From NCBI GenBank assembly GCA_958370325.1, contig CATXJW010000001.1, positions 92,125 through 156,124 of the forward strand: DNA of 64,000 bases, given 5' to 3'. The DNA comes from an uncultured Collinsella sp. GTDB lineage: Bacteria > Actinomycetota > Coriobacteriia > Coriobacteriales > Coriobacteriaceae. The number at the start of each line of letters is the position of its first letter. The stretch's first letter is position 1. A program made the translations under genes and the position numbers. The notes under the pieces were generated by a model. It saw only the letters and a program-made list of their open reading frames with translations. It ran no database searches and had not been told where the DNA came from. Positions 1 through 10,490 of the stretch are shown here, piece after piece.

Positions 1-1123
<1,123 letters not shown>

Positions 1124-1195
1124 CTACAAAAAGAGGGAGACCCTTGAATCCTAAAACTCAAGTGCCTCCCACATATGTGCTCTATGAAGGGTGAA

Positions 1196-1453
1196 TTACG
1201 CGTTCGCGAGCGGGCGTACGCTGACCCTGTGCTTGATACCCTTGTGGAACTCAACGGTACCGTCGACCAGCGCGAACAGCGTGTCGTCCTTGCCACGGCC
1301 AACGTTCTCACCCGGGTGGATGTGCGTGCCGTGCTGACGGACGAGAATCGTGCCCGTGGTTACCGTCTGGCCGGCATAGCGCTTCGTGCCAAGGCGCTGA
1401 CCGCGGGAGTCACGGCCATTACGGGAGGAACCGAGTCCTTTTTTGTGTGCCAT
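1196..1453 (-). CDS. rpmA: 50S ribosomal protein L27
   Basis: 85-residue protein beginning [16 protein letters not shown] with the L27 signature [16 protein letters not shown] and a basic N-terminal tail that reaches the peptidyl-transferase centre in the ribosome. It has normal L27 length, with no cleavable N-terminal extension as seen in Firmicutes. It lies between rplU and obg in the same direction, so it is probably co-transcribed with them. Confidence 0.97.
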   Translation of the reverse strand: MAHKKGLGSSRNGRDSRGQRLGTKRYAGQTVTTGTILVRQHGTHIHPGENVGRGKDDTLFALVDGTVEFHKGIKHRVSVRPLANA

Positions 1454-1486
1454 TGTGTATACCTACTCTTTCGTTACGAGTGTAAT

Positions 1487-1861
1487 CTACTCGGCGACGG
1501 GAGCCTCGGCAACAGCCTCGGCCTCTGCCTTGACAGCCTTCTTGGCGCGGGACGTAGCCTGGACCTTCACGATCTTCAGCTTGGTGAGCTGCTGACGGTG
1601 ACCCTTCAGACGACGATAGCGCTTACGCTTGTGGAACTTGAAGACCAGCTGCTTCTCGCCCTTGAACTGCTCAACGATCTGAGCGGTAACCTTGGCCTTG
1701 GCCAGCTTGTCGGGATCGGTGACGATCTTCTTACCATCGTTGAGGAAGATGACCGGCAGGGTGACCTTGTCGCCCTCATTGCCCTCGATCTTCTCGACGG
1801 TGATGACATCGTCGGTGGCGACCTTGTACTGCTTGCCGCCCGTGTTAACGATTGCGTACAT
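1487..1861 (-). CDS. rplU: 50S ribosomal protein L21
   Basis: L21 binds 23S rRNA. The protein begins MYAIVNTGGKQYKVATDD, the conserved L21 start. The core has the signature FKFHKRKRYRRLKGHRQ, followed by an alanine/glutamate-rich C-terminal tail (KKAVKAEAEAVAEAPVAE). The frame is open seven codons further upstream (from 1882), but family length and the conserved MYAI start favour ATG at 1861. First of the L21-L27-Obg set. Confidence 0.96.
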   Translation of the reverse strand: MYAIVNTGGKQYKVATDDVITVEKIEGNEGDKVTLPVIFLNDGKKIVTDPDKLAKAKVTAQIVEQFKGEKQLVFKFHKRKRYRRLKGHRQQLTKLKIVKVQATSRAKKAVKAEAEAVAEAPVAE

Positions 1862-1928
1862 GTTTACTTGCCCTTCATGCATCAGTTAGTGCAACAGCCG
1901 AATATAGTAGCAGGCGAAAATACCCCCG

Positions 1929-2741
1929 TCAACGAGTATGTGGAGCAAATCCACAAGTTCGCACAGGTATGGGGCTGACGAGTCGGCCCTCGTCGTCCTC
2001 GCATGCTTGATTCTGACGCTCGACATCGTAGGAGCAGATGGTCACGAGGTCTTGCATACCAGTGGAAACAATAGGTGCATCCACGCCCGGGGTCAAGCCC
2101 TGCAACAAAACATCAGCTGCAGAAAGCAAAATTTCAGGACGCATGGAGCCCTCGTTATCGGCATGGGTGTCGAGCATGAGCACTAAATGGTCCGGGCGCT
2201 CCCCCGCCGTGAGCTCATAGCCCACGAGCGTGTGATCCAAATCCAAGCGCTTGCTCTTTTTTCCGCGCGCGTAGTCGATGCCATGGTCCGCGCGCAGCGT
2301 GTCGATCGCACGACGAACCTCGTCGGCGCTTACGGGCGCCTCGGGATCCAAGTGCAAATCAATGCGATACGACAAGCGCGTGAGCTGCGCCGTCAACGCC
2401 GGCGTGCGCACGTCGATGTACGCCGCCTCGATGGGTGCCAGATCGGCCGGAGAGGCCGCAGCCAGGCGCCCAAACGCCTCGTCGAGCGCCACGAACTCGG
2501 TCATAAACAGGTCATACCACTCGCAGGTCGACGACGTGCCCACCGGTAGCGCCGAAGAGAAGCCCACGCGCATGTGAGGAGAGAAACCCTGCGTGACGGC
2601 ATAGGGAAGTCCCGCACGGCGCACGATGCGCTCAATGGTATGGATTACTTCGAGATGGCCCAGGTACTTAAGGCGATCGCGCTTGCCATAGCGAACACGA
2701 AGCCTAAAGAGCGTGGGGTTGTCGGTCAGGCGCTCACTCAT
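1929..2741 (-). CDS. TIGR03936-type radical-SAM-linked protein (DUF2344)
   Basis: 270-residue protein of the family found directly after TIGR03960 radical SAM enzymes. Recognisable N-terminus: RLRVRYGKRDRLKYLGHLEV, then GFSPHMRVGFSSALPVGTSS. The start overlaps the stop of the upstream radical-SAM gene by 4 bp (ATGA), implying translational coupling and a joint function. The molecular role is not established; the pair commonly sits beside rplU, as here. Confidence 0.85.
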   Translation of the reverse strand: MSERLTDNPTLFRLRVRYGKRDRLKYLGHLEVIHTIERIVRRAGLPYAVTQGFSPHMRVGFSSALPVGTSSTCEWYDLFMTEFVALDEAFGRLAAASPADLAPIEAAYIDVRTPALTAQLTRLSYRIDLHLDPEAPVSADEVRRAIDTLRADHGIDYARGKKSKRLDLDHTLVGYELTAGERPDHLVLMLDTHADNEGSMRPEILLSAADVLLQGLTPGVDAPIVSTGMQDLVTICSYDVERQNQACEDDEGRLVSPIPVRTCGFAPHTR

Positions 2742-4615
2742 GCGCGATCACCCATCAATACATTCTTGGCGTGGAGCGTGGGGCAGATTCCGCAGCCGGT
2801 GCACGACGTGCGGGTGCAGTCGGGAGTCGTGACACCCTCGAGCGAGCGACGGTACTCGCGCTCGAGGAAGCCGCGCGTGCAGCCGGGGCTCACATGCTCC
2901 CACGGCAGGCGCCAGTCCAACTCGTAGGGCAGGTGCACGAGCTCATTGAGGTCGATGCCGTTTTTGGCAGCAGCCTCCTTCCAGTTATCGAGCGAGAAAT
3001 GCTCTACCCAGGCGTCAAAGCGAGAGCCCGCGCGCCAAGCATCGATGATGACGGGCGTCATGTCACGCCCGGCGCGGGACAGCGCGGCCTCGACGAGCGA
3101 GGTCTCGGCATCGTGGTAATGCACGCGGACGGCTCGGTTGCGAACGCTCGTGATAAGCAGCTTCTGGCGACGCTTGACGTCGTCGTAGTCGAGCTGCGGG
3201 CACCACTGGAACGGCGTGGCAGCCTTGGGGATAAACACCGAAACCGAGATGGACACCGAGATCGAGCCGCGACGAGCCTTGGGCACCACGGAACGACCGA
3301 GCTCCAGCACGTGATCGGCCAGATTGGCGATGGCCACGATGTCCTCGTCGCGCTCGCCGGGAAGGCCCATCATAAAGTAGAGCTTCATGCGGTTCCAGCC
3401 GGCCTCGAAGGCCGCCTTGGCCGCACGGTCCAGGTCCTCCTCGGTCACGTTCTTGTTAATGATGTCGCGCATGCGCTGGCTGCCGGCCTCGGGCGCGAAC
3501 GTCAGGCCGCCCTTCTTTTCGCCGGCGACCGACTCGGCCATATCCACGCCAAACGAATCCAAGCGCTGCGACGGAATAGACACGCGAATACCCGTATCCT
3601 CCAGGCGATGGTTGAGCCTGCCGAGCACGTCACGAATGCAGGAGTGGTCGGTCGTAGAGAGCGAGGTCAGCGACACCTCGTCATAGCCGGTCTTTTCCAG
3701 ACCCTGAATCACCGACGAGACGATCTGGTCGGCCGAGCGCTCGCGCACCGGGCGATACGTCATGCCGGCCTGGCAAAAACGACAGCCGCGAGCGCAGCCG
3801 CGCAGAATCTCGATAGACAGGCGGTCGTGAACCAGCTGCGCATAGGGCACGCACGACTGCGACAGCGGATTCGTGGCGCCGAAATCCTCGACGACGCGCT
3901 TGTAGACCACGGTCGGCGCATCCTTGCCCTCGCGCGGCACGGTGTAACCATGCGGCGAGCAGGGCTCGTCGTGACGAACCTCATAGAGCGACGGCACGTA
4001 GTTGCCGGCAATGGATGCAAGCTGCTCAACAATCTGCGCGCGCGGGACTCCTTCGTCGCGCAGGCGCCGATGCAGCTGGCAGGTCTCGAGCAGCGATTCC
4101 TCGCCCTCACCGATGAGGATGGCATCGAAGAAGGCCGCGTACGGCTCGGGGTTGTACACCGAGGGACCGCCGGCAATGATGATGGGGTCGTCTTCGCCTC
4201 GGTCGGCCGCCAACAGCGGAATGCCAGCGAGGTCGAGAGCCTCGAGGAAGTTCGTCACCGCCATCTCGTGCGGCACATGCAGGCCGACAATATCAAACGA
4301 AGCGACGGGGGCAGCGCCTTCGAGCGACAGCAGGGGAATACCCGCCTCGCGCATGGCGTCACCCATATCGGGCCACGGCACATAGCCACGCTCGCAGGAG
4401 ATGCCCTCGGCCTGGTTAAGGATGTTGTAGAGGATGGCGATGCCCTGGTTGGGCAAACCAACCTCGTACACATCCGGATAGATCAGGCAGCAACGGTAGT
4501 CGGCATCGGCCTTTGAAAGCGTGCCCCACTCGTGATCGATATAGCGACTCGGCTTTTCGACCTTGGCGAGCAGCGGCTCAATTAAATGAAAGCAGTCTTG
4601 ATACGGAACGCGCAA
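2738..4615 (-). CDS. TIGR03960-type B12-binding-domain radical SAM protein
   Basis: 625 residues. The 4Fe-4S cluster motif CARGCRFC supplies Cys274, Cys278 and Cys281, the CxxxCxxC of radical SAM enzymes. The region before it (about 40-210) resembles the cobalamin-binding-like fold, with GLHVPHEMAVTNFLEALDLAG and IIIAGGPSVYNPEP. The C-terminus has a second Cys-rich cluster (CTRTSCTGCGICP), possibly an auxiliary Fe-S site. The stop overlaps the DUF2344 partner. The substrate is unknown; a tRNA/rRNA modification role is plausible from its ribosomal-gene neighbours but is only inference. Confidence 0.85.
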   Translation of the reverse strand: MRVPYQDCFHLIEPLLAKVEKPSRYIDHEWGTLSKADADYRCCLIYPDVYEVGLPNQGIAILYNILNQAEGISCERGYVPWPDMGDAMREAGIPLLSLEGAAPVASFDIVGLHVPHEMAVTNFLEALDLAGIPLLAADRGEDDPIIIAGGPSVYNPEPYAAFFDAILIGEGEESLLETCQLHRRLRDEGVPRAQIVEQLASIAGNYVPSLYEVRHDEPCSPHGYTVPREGKDAPTVVYKRVVEDFGATNPLSQSCVPYAQLVHDRLSIEILRGCARGCRFCQAGMTYRPVRERSADQIVSSVIQGLEKTGYDEVSLTSLSTTDHSCIRDVLGRLNHRLEDTGIRVSIPSQRLDSFGVDMAESVAGEKKGGLTFAPEAGSQRMRDIINKNVTEEDLDRAAKAAFEAGWNRMKLYFMMGLPGERDEDIVAIANLADHVLELGRSVVPKARRGSISVSISVSVFIPKAATPFQWCPQLDYDDVKRRQKLLITSVRNRAVRVHYHDAETSLVEAALSRAGRDMTPVIIDAWRAGSRFDAWVEHFSLDNWKEAAAKNGIDLNELVHLPYELDWRLPWEHVSPGCTRGFLEREYRRSLEGVTTPDCTRTSCTGCGICPTLHAKNVLMGDRA

Positions 4616-4625
4616 CGGAAAACCC

Positions 4626-5555
4626 CTAAGCAGCGAGATCGGATGCGTCCTCGTAGGACGCCATAGGACGGGTAGCGCCCGCGACCGTGGTCACCAGATC
4701 GCGAACGCGGGAGAACGTGGCAGTGACTACCTCGTTGGCACGGCTGTAGTCGACATCGCGCTCGTAGAGCGAAACGAGCGCACGGCCCATGCCATAGGTG
4801 CCCGCGGCAGCAGTAAGCGCCTTGACGGCAAAGCCGATGTGCGGCGTCTGCTTGACGAGCGCACGAGTGACCGCGCGGATCACAAGACCGCCGGCAAGCA
4901 CGCCCGCGACCTCGTAGCCGCGCTCAGGCTTAATGCCGCGTCCAAAGACGGCAGCGAGCTCAAAGAGCATGCCCACCTGCGCCAGCGCCATCACGGGATA
5001 ATCGGCGCCCGGCAAAAACACCAGCGCACCGGTCGCCATATTGGTGAGCGCGCACGAGGTGATGATACGATTGGCCGCCGCGATGCGCATGAAGGCAAAG
5101 TTCGCCGCAAAAGCCGTTTCCTTTTCGGTGCGATCGAGAATCCAGCGGGCAAGCGTCTCGAGCAGATACGTCTTATCGGTTGCCGCCACCACGCCGAGCA
5201 TGGGCGTGGACTCCTCGATAAACGGCACCTCCACAGCAGACTCGGAAAGCACGCACACGGGCGCGCCGGCGATTACGAGCTCCTGCACGGCACTCTCCAA
5301 GCGGTCGGAGCCGCACGAGAGCACCAGTACCACATCGGTATCGGTCTTTGGAGCAATTCGCTCCTCCCCCAGACGCTCGACGCGCACAATGCCCGAGGTC
5401 GTCTGCGGCACAAAGGCGTCACGCACCGTCTCGGCCAGAAAGCGCGAGGCGGACGAATCCAGATAGACCGAGACGCGCACCGGCGTATCGGAATCCTTCT
5501 TAACGGACGCGCCCATCTTAAAAGCGCGGGTCAGCTTATCTACGGGAATTTTCAT
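4626..5555 (-). CDS. conserved membrane-associated protein, DUF697/YcjF-like
   Basis: 309 residues, not firmly recognised. Residues 1-150 look soluble. The C-terminal half has several hydrophobic, Ala/Gly-rich segments (NMATGALVFLPGADYPVMAL, YEVAGVLAGGLVIRAVTRAL, GFAVKALTAAAGTYGMGRAL), resembling the DUF697 membrane domain found next to GTPase-like modules. The order of a soluble Rossmann-like part then DUF697 suggests a signalling or trafficking adaptor. It sits between the radical-SAM gene and rodA, only 18 bp from rodA, so it may belong to the envelope operon. Confidence 0.6.
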   Translation of the reverse strand: MKIPVDKLTRAFKMGASVKKDSDTPVRVSVYLDSSASRFLAETVRDAFVPQTTSGIVRVERLGEERIAPKTDTDVVLVLSCGSDRLESAVQELVIAGAPVCVLSESAVEVPFIEESTPMLGVVAATDKTYLLETLARWILDRTEKETAFAANFAFMRIAAANRIITSCALTNMATGALVFLPGADYPVMALAQVGMLFELAAVFGRGIKPERGYEVAGVLAGGLVIRAVTRALVKQTPHIGFAVKALTAAAGTYGMGRALVSLYERDVDYSRANEVVTATFSRVRDLVTTVAGATRPMASYEDASDLAA

Positions 5556-5573
5556 AGCAAACCCCTCCAGCGG

Positions 5574-6800
5574 TTACGCGGCGCCCGAACGATGCCGCCA
5601 TATGGATTGTACGATACCCACCGTCAGCAGCTGAATCATCATCGAAGACGAACCGAAGCTAATAAACGGTAGCGGAATACCGGTAATCGGCATCATGCCG
5701 ATGCACATGCCGATGTTTTCGAAGGTCTGGAACGCCCACATGCCAACGATGCCCACGCACGATAGGCGCAAGAACAGCGACTCACACTTAAAGGCGACGC
5801 GAATCGTCGAAAAGATCAGCAGCACGTAGAGGCACAGGAGCAAAAAGGAACCGCAAAAGCCAAAGGTCTCGGATAGGAAGGCGAAGACGAAGTCGGTGTG
5901 GAACTCAGGCAGAAAGCCGCCGGCCGACTGCGTCGCATGGCCCAAACCCTTACCAAAGAAGCCGCCCGAACCAACGGCGATAAGCGACTGCTGCAGGTTG
6001 TAGGCATCGTCCGAATCGGCATTATCGGGGTCGATAAAGACCGTCAGGCGGTTCATCTGATACTGCTTGATGAGCACATCGTGGCCGAGCAACGAATCAA
6101 AGACCGAATCGAGCGCCAGGACGAGGGCCACCAAGCCCACGAGCAGGGCCAAGGTCGACAGCACCCATTCGCGGCGTGCACCGCTCATGCAGATGACGAT
6201 GGCGCCCGAGACCAGCACGACCAGGCCCGAGCCCAGGTCGCCCATGGCGACGACGGCCAAAAACGGAATGGACAGCATGCCGCAGAGCTTGACGTAGTCG
6301 CGAACGGTATCGATGCGACCGTTATACTGCGAGCCAAGCGTAGCAATAAAGAAGATGGTGATGAGCTTGGCAAGCTCAACCGGCTGGAATGTCAAGCCGA
6401 TACCGGGAATCTTGATCCAGCCCGTCATGCCCAGACCGCCTGTATAGGACAGACCCGGAATCTTGGGCGAGAAGATCACGATCAGGTCGATGACGAGCAA
6501 CGCCGTCGAGAAATTGGAAATACCGCGCAGGTCGGTACGCCAGACCAGCACCGCCAGCACCGCCCCGATGCCAATTCCCAGAAGATGGCGTGAGAACGAG
6601 GCATCGGCCTTAAACTGCGAAGCCGACCAGATAATGATGGCACCGTAGGCGACGAGCGCCACTGTAGCCACGAGCACACCGATATGCACCTTTTGGCGAA
6701 ACGTGCCGCGCGAGGCCGAAAGTTGCTTGTTGACGCGGTCCAGGCTGCTGCGAGAGCCGGTCTTGGTTGAACGGAACAGATCCGCCGGAGAAAAATCCAT
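5574..6800 (-). CDS. rodA: RodA/FtsW-family peptidoglycan polymerase
   Basis: SEDS glycosyltransferase that polymerises lipid II during elongation. 408 residues with about ten transmembrane segments after a soluble N-terminus of about 35 residues. Family marks: FQPVELAKLITIFFIA, MGDLGSGLVVL, the large extracytoplasmic loop, then GLGHATQSAGGFLPEFHTDF and the C-terminal GIPLPFISFGSSSMM. It lies directly downstream of PBP2 and mreBCD, so RodA rather than FtsW is the natural call. Confidence 0.92.
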   Translation of the reverse strand: MDFSPADLFRSTKTGSRSSLDRVNKQLSASRGTFRQKVHIGVLVATVALVAYGAIIIWSASQFKADASFSRHLLGIGIGAVLAVLVWRTDLRGISNFSTALLVIDLIVIFSPKIPGLSYTGGLGMTGWIKIPGIGLTFQPVELAKLITIFFIATLGSQYNGRIDTVRDYVKLCGMLSIPFLAVVAMGDLGSGLVVLVSGAIVICMSGARREWVLSTLALLVGLVALVLALDSVFDSLLGHDVLIKQYQMNRLTVFIDPDNADSDDAYNLQQSLIAVGSGGFFGKGLGHATQSAGGFLPEFHTDFVFAFLSETFGFCGSFLLLCLYVLLIFSTIRVAFKCESLFLRLSCVGIVGMWAFQTFENIGMCIGMMPITGIPLPFISFGSSSMMIQLLTVGIVQSIWRHRSGAA

Positions 6801-6809
6801 CGCAACCTC

Positions 6810-8879
6810 CTATCGAACCGAAGAATCGCCCGAGGCCGAAGAGGTATCGGGCTCGTCATAAATCACGCCGAGCACGTCGCGCACGACATGCATCGCGGTA
6901 TCTGAGCCACCGCCGCCCTGCTCCAGGACAGTAGCGATGACATACTTGGGATCATCGGCCGGTGCATAGGCGCAAAACCACGCGTATTCGTCCTCGCCGC
7001 TTTTCTCGCCCGTGCCCGACTTGCCGTATACCTGCGGCGTCAGGGTGCCAAAGTGAGCCGCCAGGGACGTCGATGCCGTGTAAATCACGTCGTGCATGCC
7101 GTTGCGAACAAGAGTCAAATCCGAATCGCTGTTGATCTTGGCCTCCAGGCGCTTCTTCTTGCCCTTGCCGTTGTACTTATAGGCATCGCCGTCGCCATCG
7201 CGCGACACGGCAGACAAAAACACGTGAGGCACATACTGTTTGCCGCCGTTGGCAAGACCCATATAGGCGCACGCCATCTGCAGAGGCGTCACCAAAATGT
7301 CACCCTGGCCGATGGCAATGTTGGTCATATCGCCGGCATTCCACTTGCGGTCCTCGGCAGAGGCGTCGGTGAAGTACGACTCCTTCCACTCGGCATCGGG
7401 AATACGGCCCGCGCCCTCACTCGGCAGATCGATACCGCAGGTCTTGCCTAAGCCCCAGCGACGAAAGATCTCCTGCAGGCCCTCGGAATGTTGCTCGTCA
7501 TAAAAGAACGCCTTGCCCATGTCGTAGAAGACGGGGTCGCACGAGTTGGCGATACCCGACTGCAGCGTCATGGTGCCGTGGCCGGAATGCAGCCAGCAGT
7601 ACTTGCCCCACGACTTGCCCAGACCCGTCCAATAGCCCGTGCAGTTGGTCGTCTGCCCCGACGTGTAGGTTCCAAACTCAAGACCGGCCAGTGCCGAGAG
7701 CGGCTTGATGGTCGAGGCCGACATGTACTGTCCGCTAATGGCGCGGTTGAGCAGCGGGTGCGAACCCTTGTCATCATTGAGCTCGGTCCACACGTCATTT
7801 GAGACGCCGCCGATAAAGACGGACGGATCGAACTTGGGCTCGCTCGCCATGCCCAGGATCTCGCCATTGTTGGGATCGAGACACACCACAGCGCCGTTGC
7901 CGGCATTGCTGTAGCCAGTGGTCTTGGCAAGCTCGATGGCGCTCGCCAGCGCCGTCTCACAGGCCTGTTGGATCTTAAGGTCGAGCGTGAGCTTAATGTC
8001 GGAGCCGGCCTTGGCGGGCACGGCGCCGGCCTGACCGGTCACATTGCCCGAGGCATCGACCTTGACGGTCTGCTCGCCACGAATACCCTGCAGCAGGTTT
8101 TCGTAGTAGCTCTCAACACCCGCCTGGCCCACGATATCGCCCGACTGGTACGTAATCTTGCCAGCAGAAGCATCATCATCGCCAGAGGTTTTCTTATTCT
8201 GGGCCTCGAGCTGCTCGGAGGTAATGGTGCCGGTATAGCCCAAGATATGGCATGCCGTCTCGCCATATGGATACTGGCGCTCGGTACGCTCGGCAATCTT
8301 GACGCCCGGGAACTCGCCGGCGTGCTCCTGAATATAGGCAACCGTGGAGCGACGGACGTCCGTCGCGATGGTATGCAGACTCTGGGCGCCCTCGGAATTG
8401 TCCTGAATATTGCGCAGAACCGCCACGTAGGGCATACCGAGCACGTTGGCAAGATGGCGAACCAGAACCTCATCCTCGGCAAGGTCGCGGTAGGCCACGA
8501 CAGCAAGTGAGGGACGGTTCTGGACAAGTGCCACGCCATTGCGGTCGAGGATGCGGCCACGCACAGCGGGTGTGGTAACGGTGCGCGTCTGATTGCTATT
8601 AGCCTGCTTTTCGTAATAGTCCGACGAGACCATCTGCATGCCCCACAGCTTGACGGCAAGCGCCGCGAACATCGCGCCCACACCCGTGGTGAGGATGGAG
8701 AAGCGGCCCTTAAAGGCGGTCGCCGCGGTATTGCCCTCGCCCTCGGTGGCGCGCGGGGCCGTTCCATGCTGCGTATCGTAGGTAAAACGGGAATCGCCGC
8801 GACGCATGATGACCAGCGCGACCACGATGGCCACAACCAGCACGATACCGGCGATAATAACCGTCATCTGGGAAGACAT
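6810..8879 (-). CDS. mrdA: class B penicillin-binding protein 2 (elongasome transpeptidase)
   Basis: 689-residue peptidoglycan transpeptidase paired with RodA. Active-site motifs are present in order: SxxK as S389-T-I-K392, SxN-type as SCD (446-448), and KSGTG at 620-624. The dimerisation domain starts at about 100 (RGRILDRNGVALVQNRPS). Two hydrophobic stretches precede it (about 5-27 and 60-84) instead of the usual single anchor, separated by a short charged linker. rodA follows after 9 bp. Confidence 0.92.
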   Translation of the reverse strand: MSSQMTVIIAGIVLVVAIVVALVIMRRGDSRFTYDTQHGTAPRATEGEGNTAATAFKGRFSILTTGVGAMFAALAVKLWGMQMVSSDYYEKQANSNQTRTVTTPAVRGRILDRNGVALVQNRPSLAVVAYRDLAEDEVLVRHLANVLGMPYVAVLRNIQDNSEGAQSLHTIATDVRRSTVAYIQEHAGEFPGVKIAERTERQYPYGETACHILGYTGTITSEQLEAQNKKTSGDDDASAGKITYQSGDIVGQAGVESYYENLLQGIRGEQTVKVDASGNVTGQAGAVPAKAGSDIKLTLDLKIQQACETALASAIELAKTTGYSNAGNGAVVCLDPNNGEILGMASEPKFDPSVFIGGVSNDVWTELNDDKGSHPLLNRAISGQYMSASTIKPLSALAGLEFGTYTSGQTTNCTGYWTGLGKSWGKYCWLHSGHGTMTLQSGIANSCDPVFYDMGKAFFYDEQHSEGLQEIFRRWGLGKTCGIDLPSEGAGRIPDAEWKESYFTDASAEDRKWNAGDMTNIAIGQGDILVTPLQMACAYMGLANGGKQYVPHVFLSAVSRDGDGDAYKYNGKGKKKRLEAKINSDSDLTLVRNGMHDVIYTASTSLAAHFGTLTPQVYGKSGTGEKSGEDEYAWFCAYAPADDPKYVIATVLEQGGGGSDTAMHVVRDVLGVIYDEPDTSSASGDSSVR

Positions 8880-8892
8880 CTACAGGCCTCCC

Positions 8893-9465
8893 CTATTTGA
8901 GCTTGCGGGTCTTGGGCTTAAAGCGCATGCCCATCTGGCGTCCGCCACGTGCGGAGAATCCATAACCGGACTGCGGCACGACGCCGGACATCAAAAACGG
9001 AATGGCAACCAGACCCGTCAGGATCGAAGACGGCAGCGCATGACCGAAGATCGCCACGACAAAGCTCGTCTCCAAACCCATAAACAGCAAGATGATGCTG
9101 TAGATCACATTAATGACGAGCGCGAAGGCACCCACCGTGATGCCGCGCGCACTCGGGGTACCGCCCGTCTGACCGGCGGCGCTGTGCACCAAGGCAAAAG
9201 AACCCACGGTCAGCAGGAGCGACATAACGCCCACCGGCACGGCAGCGGAAAGGTCATAGAACAAGCCACTGCAAAAACCGCACGCGACGGCACGGGTCGG
9301 GTCGCCCGAGAACACGCTTAGGCACACCAGGATAATCATGAAGTTGACGCGACCGCCCGCAATGGAGATCTGCGGTGCCAGGCCTGCCTGCAGCAGCACG
9401 CACACGATGGCGGCGATTACAAACGTGCGGGAGCTCATCCCCTGCTCGTGTAGATCCATGGACAT
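8893..9465 (-). CDS. mreD: rod shape-determining protein MreD
   Basis: 190-residue membrane protein with about five to six transmembrane helices (FVIAAIVCVLLQAGLAPQI, INVIYSIILLFMGLETSFVV). It links MreC and PBP2/RodA in the elongation complex. Identification rests on hydropathy, length and its fixed position between mreC and the PBP2 gene. A short basic tail (ARGGRQMGMRFKPKTRKLK) ends in the cytoplasm. Confidence 0.85.
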   Translation of the reverse strand: MSMDLHEQGMSSRTFVIAAIVCVLLQAGLAPQISIAGGRVNFMIILVCLSVFSGDPTRAVACGFCSGLFYDLSAAVPVGVMSLLLTVGSFALVHSAAGQTGGTPSARGITVGAFALVINVIYSIILLFMGLETSFVVAIFGHALPSSILTGLVAIPFLMSGVVPQSGYGFSARGGRQMGMRFKPKTRKLK

Positions 9466-9470
9466 GCCCC

Positions 9471-10469
9471 CTATTCGCTCGAGCCGGAATCGGTCGTCTC
9501 GGACGTGTCGGAACTGTCATCCGAACTCTCGTCCTTCGTCTTGGTCGCAGCATCGCGCGACGTTCCCTGCGGCGTGCTGTTAGCGGTGCTCACGTCCTCA
9601 TCCGAGGCCGACTGTTCGTCGGTCAGCGAGGTGATGACCAGCACTTCCTCGTTGTTCTCGGCCGTCGTCTGGGCGCGCACCACAATGGTGTAGTACACGT
9701 CGTTTGCCGATTTCTCAACCGACGAGACGGTGCCGAGCGGTAGACCCTTGGGGAACACGCCGCCAATGCCCGAGGTCACGATGATGTCGCCAACCTTAAC
9801 GTCGGAATCGACGCTAACATACTCAAGACGCAGCGTGCCGTCAGCCTGACCCTGCAGCATGCCCTGGGCGCGCGTGTCCTGCACCATGGCGGACACGCCC
9901 GAGTTCTCATCGCCAATCAGGCGCACGGTGGACGTCTTGGCCGAGACCTCGATAATCTGGCCTATGACACCGGCAGAACTCGTCACGGGCATGTTGATGG
10001 TAAGCCCGTCGGCAGAACCCTTATCGATGGTAACGGTCGAGGTCCAGGCATCGCCCGAAGCGCCGACGATACGAGCTGCAGTGGACTTGAGGTTGTAGGT
10101 CGACTGCAGACCGACCAGACCCTCCAGTCGCTCGGCGGTCTTTTGAGCCTCGGAGAGCTCGGCGACCTTAGAAGTCAGTTCCTCGTTTTGCTTCTTAAGC
10201 TCGTCAAGCGTGTCCTGTGACGCCGTAAGGTTAGAGAACACGTTACCGATCGCATTGAAGGGAGCCGCCACAGCCGAGCCCAGAAAACGCACCGGCGAGG
10301 TAATCGTCGTCACGCCCGAACGCACGGCATGAATCGGCCCCGTCTCGCCCTCGCGAATGTAAAACGTGAGCAGCAACACCGAAATCAGGCTGAAAACAAT
10401 CAACGGGCGCATACCCGTTGATTGTCGCTTGGTATTCAGATTTGTGGAGAAACCCGAAGATCGTGCCAA
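9471..10469 (-). CDS. mreC: rod shape-determining protein MreC
   Basis: 332 residues: short cytoplasmic N-terminus, one membrane anchor (about 22-40, PLIVFSLISVLLLTFYI), a coiled coil at about 85-115 (QDTLDELKKQNEELTSKVAEL) and the double beta-barrel with the family motif VTSGIGGVFPKGLPLGTV. The C-terminus is a Ser/Thr/Asp-rich low-complexity tail, longer than in E. coli MreC. It scaffolds PBP2 outside the membrane and is downstream of mreB. Confidence 0.92.
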   Translation of the reverse strand: MARSSGFSTNLNTKRQSTGMRPLIVFSLISVLLLTFYIREGETGPIHAVRSGVTTITSPVRFLGSAVAAPFNAIGNVFSNLTASQDTLDELKKQNEELTSKVAELSEAQKTAERLEGLVGLQSTYNLKSTAARIVGASGDAWTSTVTIDKGSADGLTINMPVTSSAGVIGQIIEVSAKTSTVRLIGDENSGVSAMVQDTRAQGMLQGQADGTLRLEYVSVDSDVKVGDIIVTSGIGGVFPKGLPLGTVSSVEKSANDVYYTIVVRAQTTAENNEEVLVITSLTDEQSASDEDVSTANSTPQGTSRDAATKTKDESSDDSSDTSETTDSGSSE

Positions 10470-10490
10470 ATGGAATCCACCTTTTGGAAA

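Noticed and set aside
2771..4516. Long open frame antisense to the radical-SAM gene on the plus strand
   Set aside because: GC-rich codon bias keeps the opposite frame open; the sequence is low-complexity, rich in Arg/His/Gly and has no family features, while the minus strand has clear motifs.
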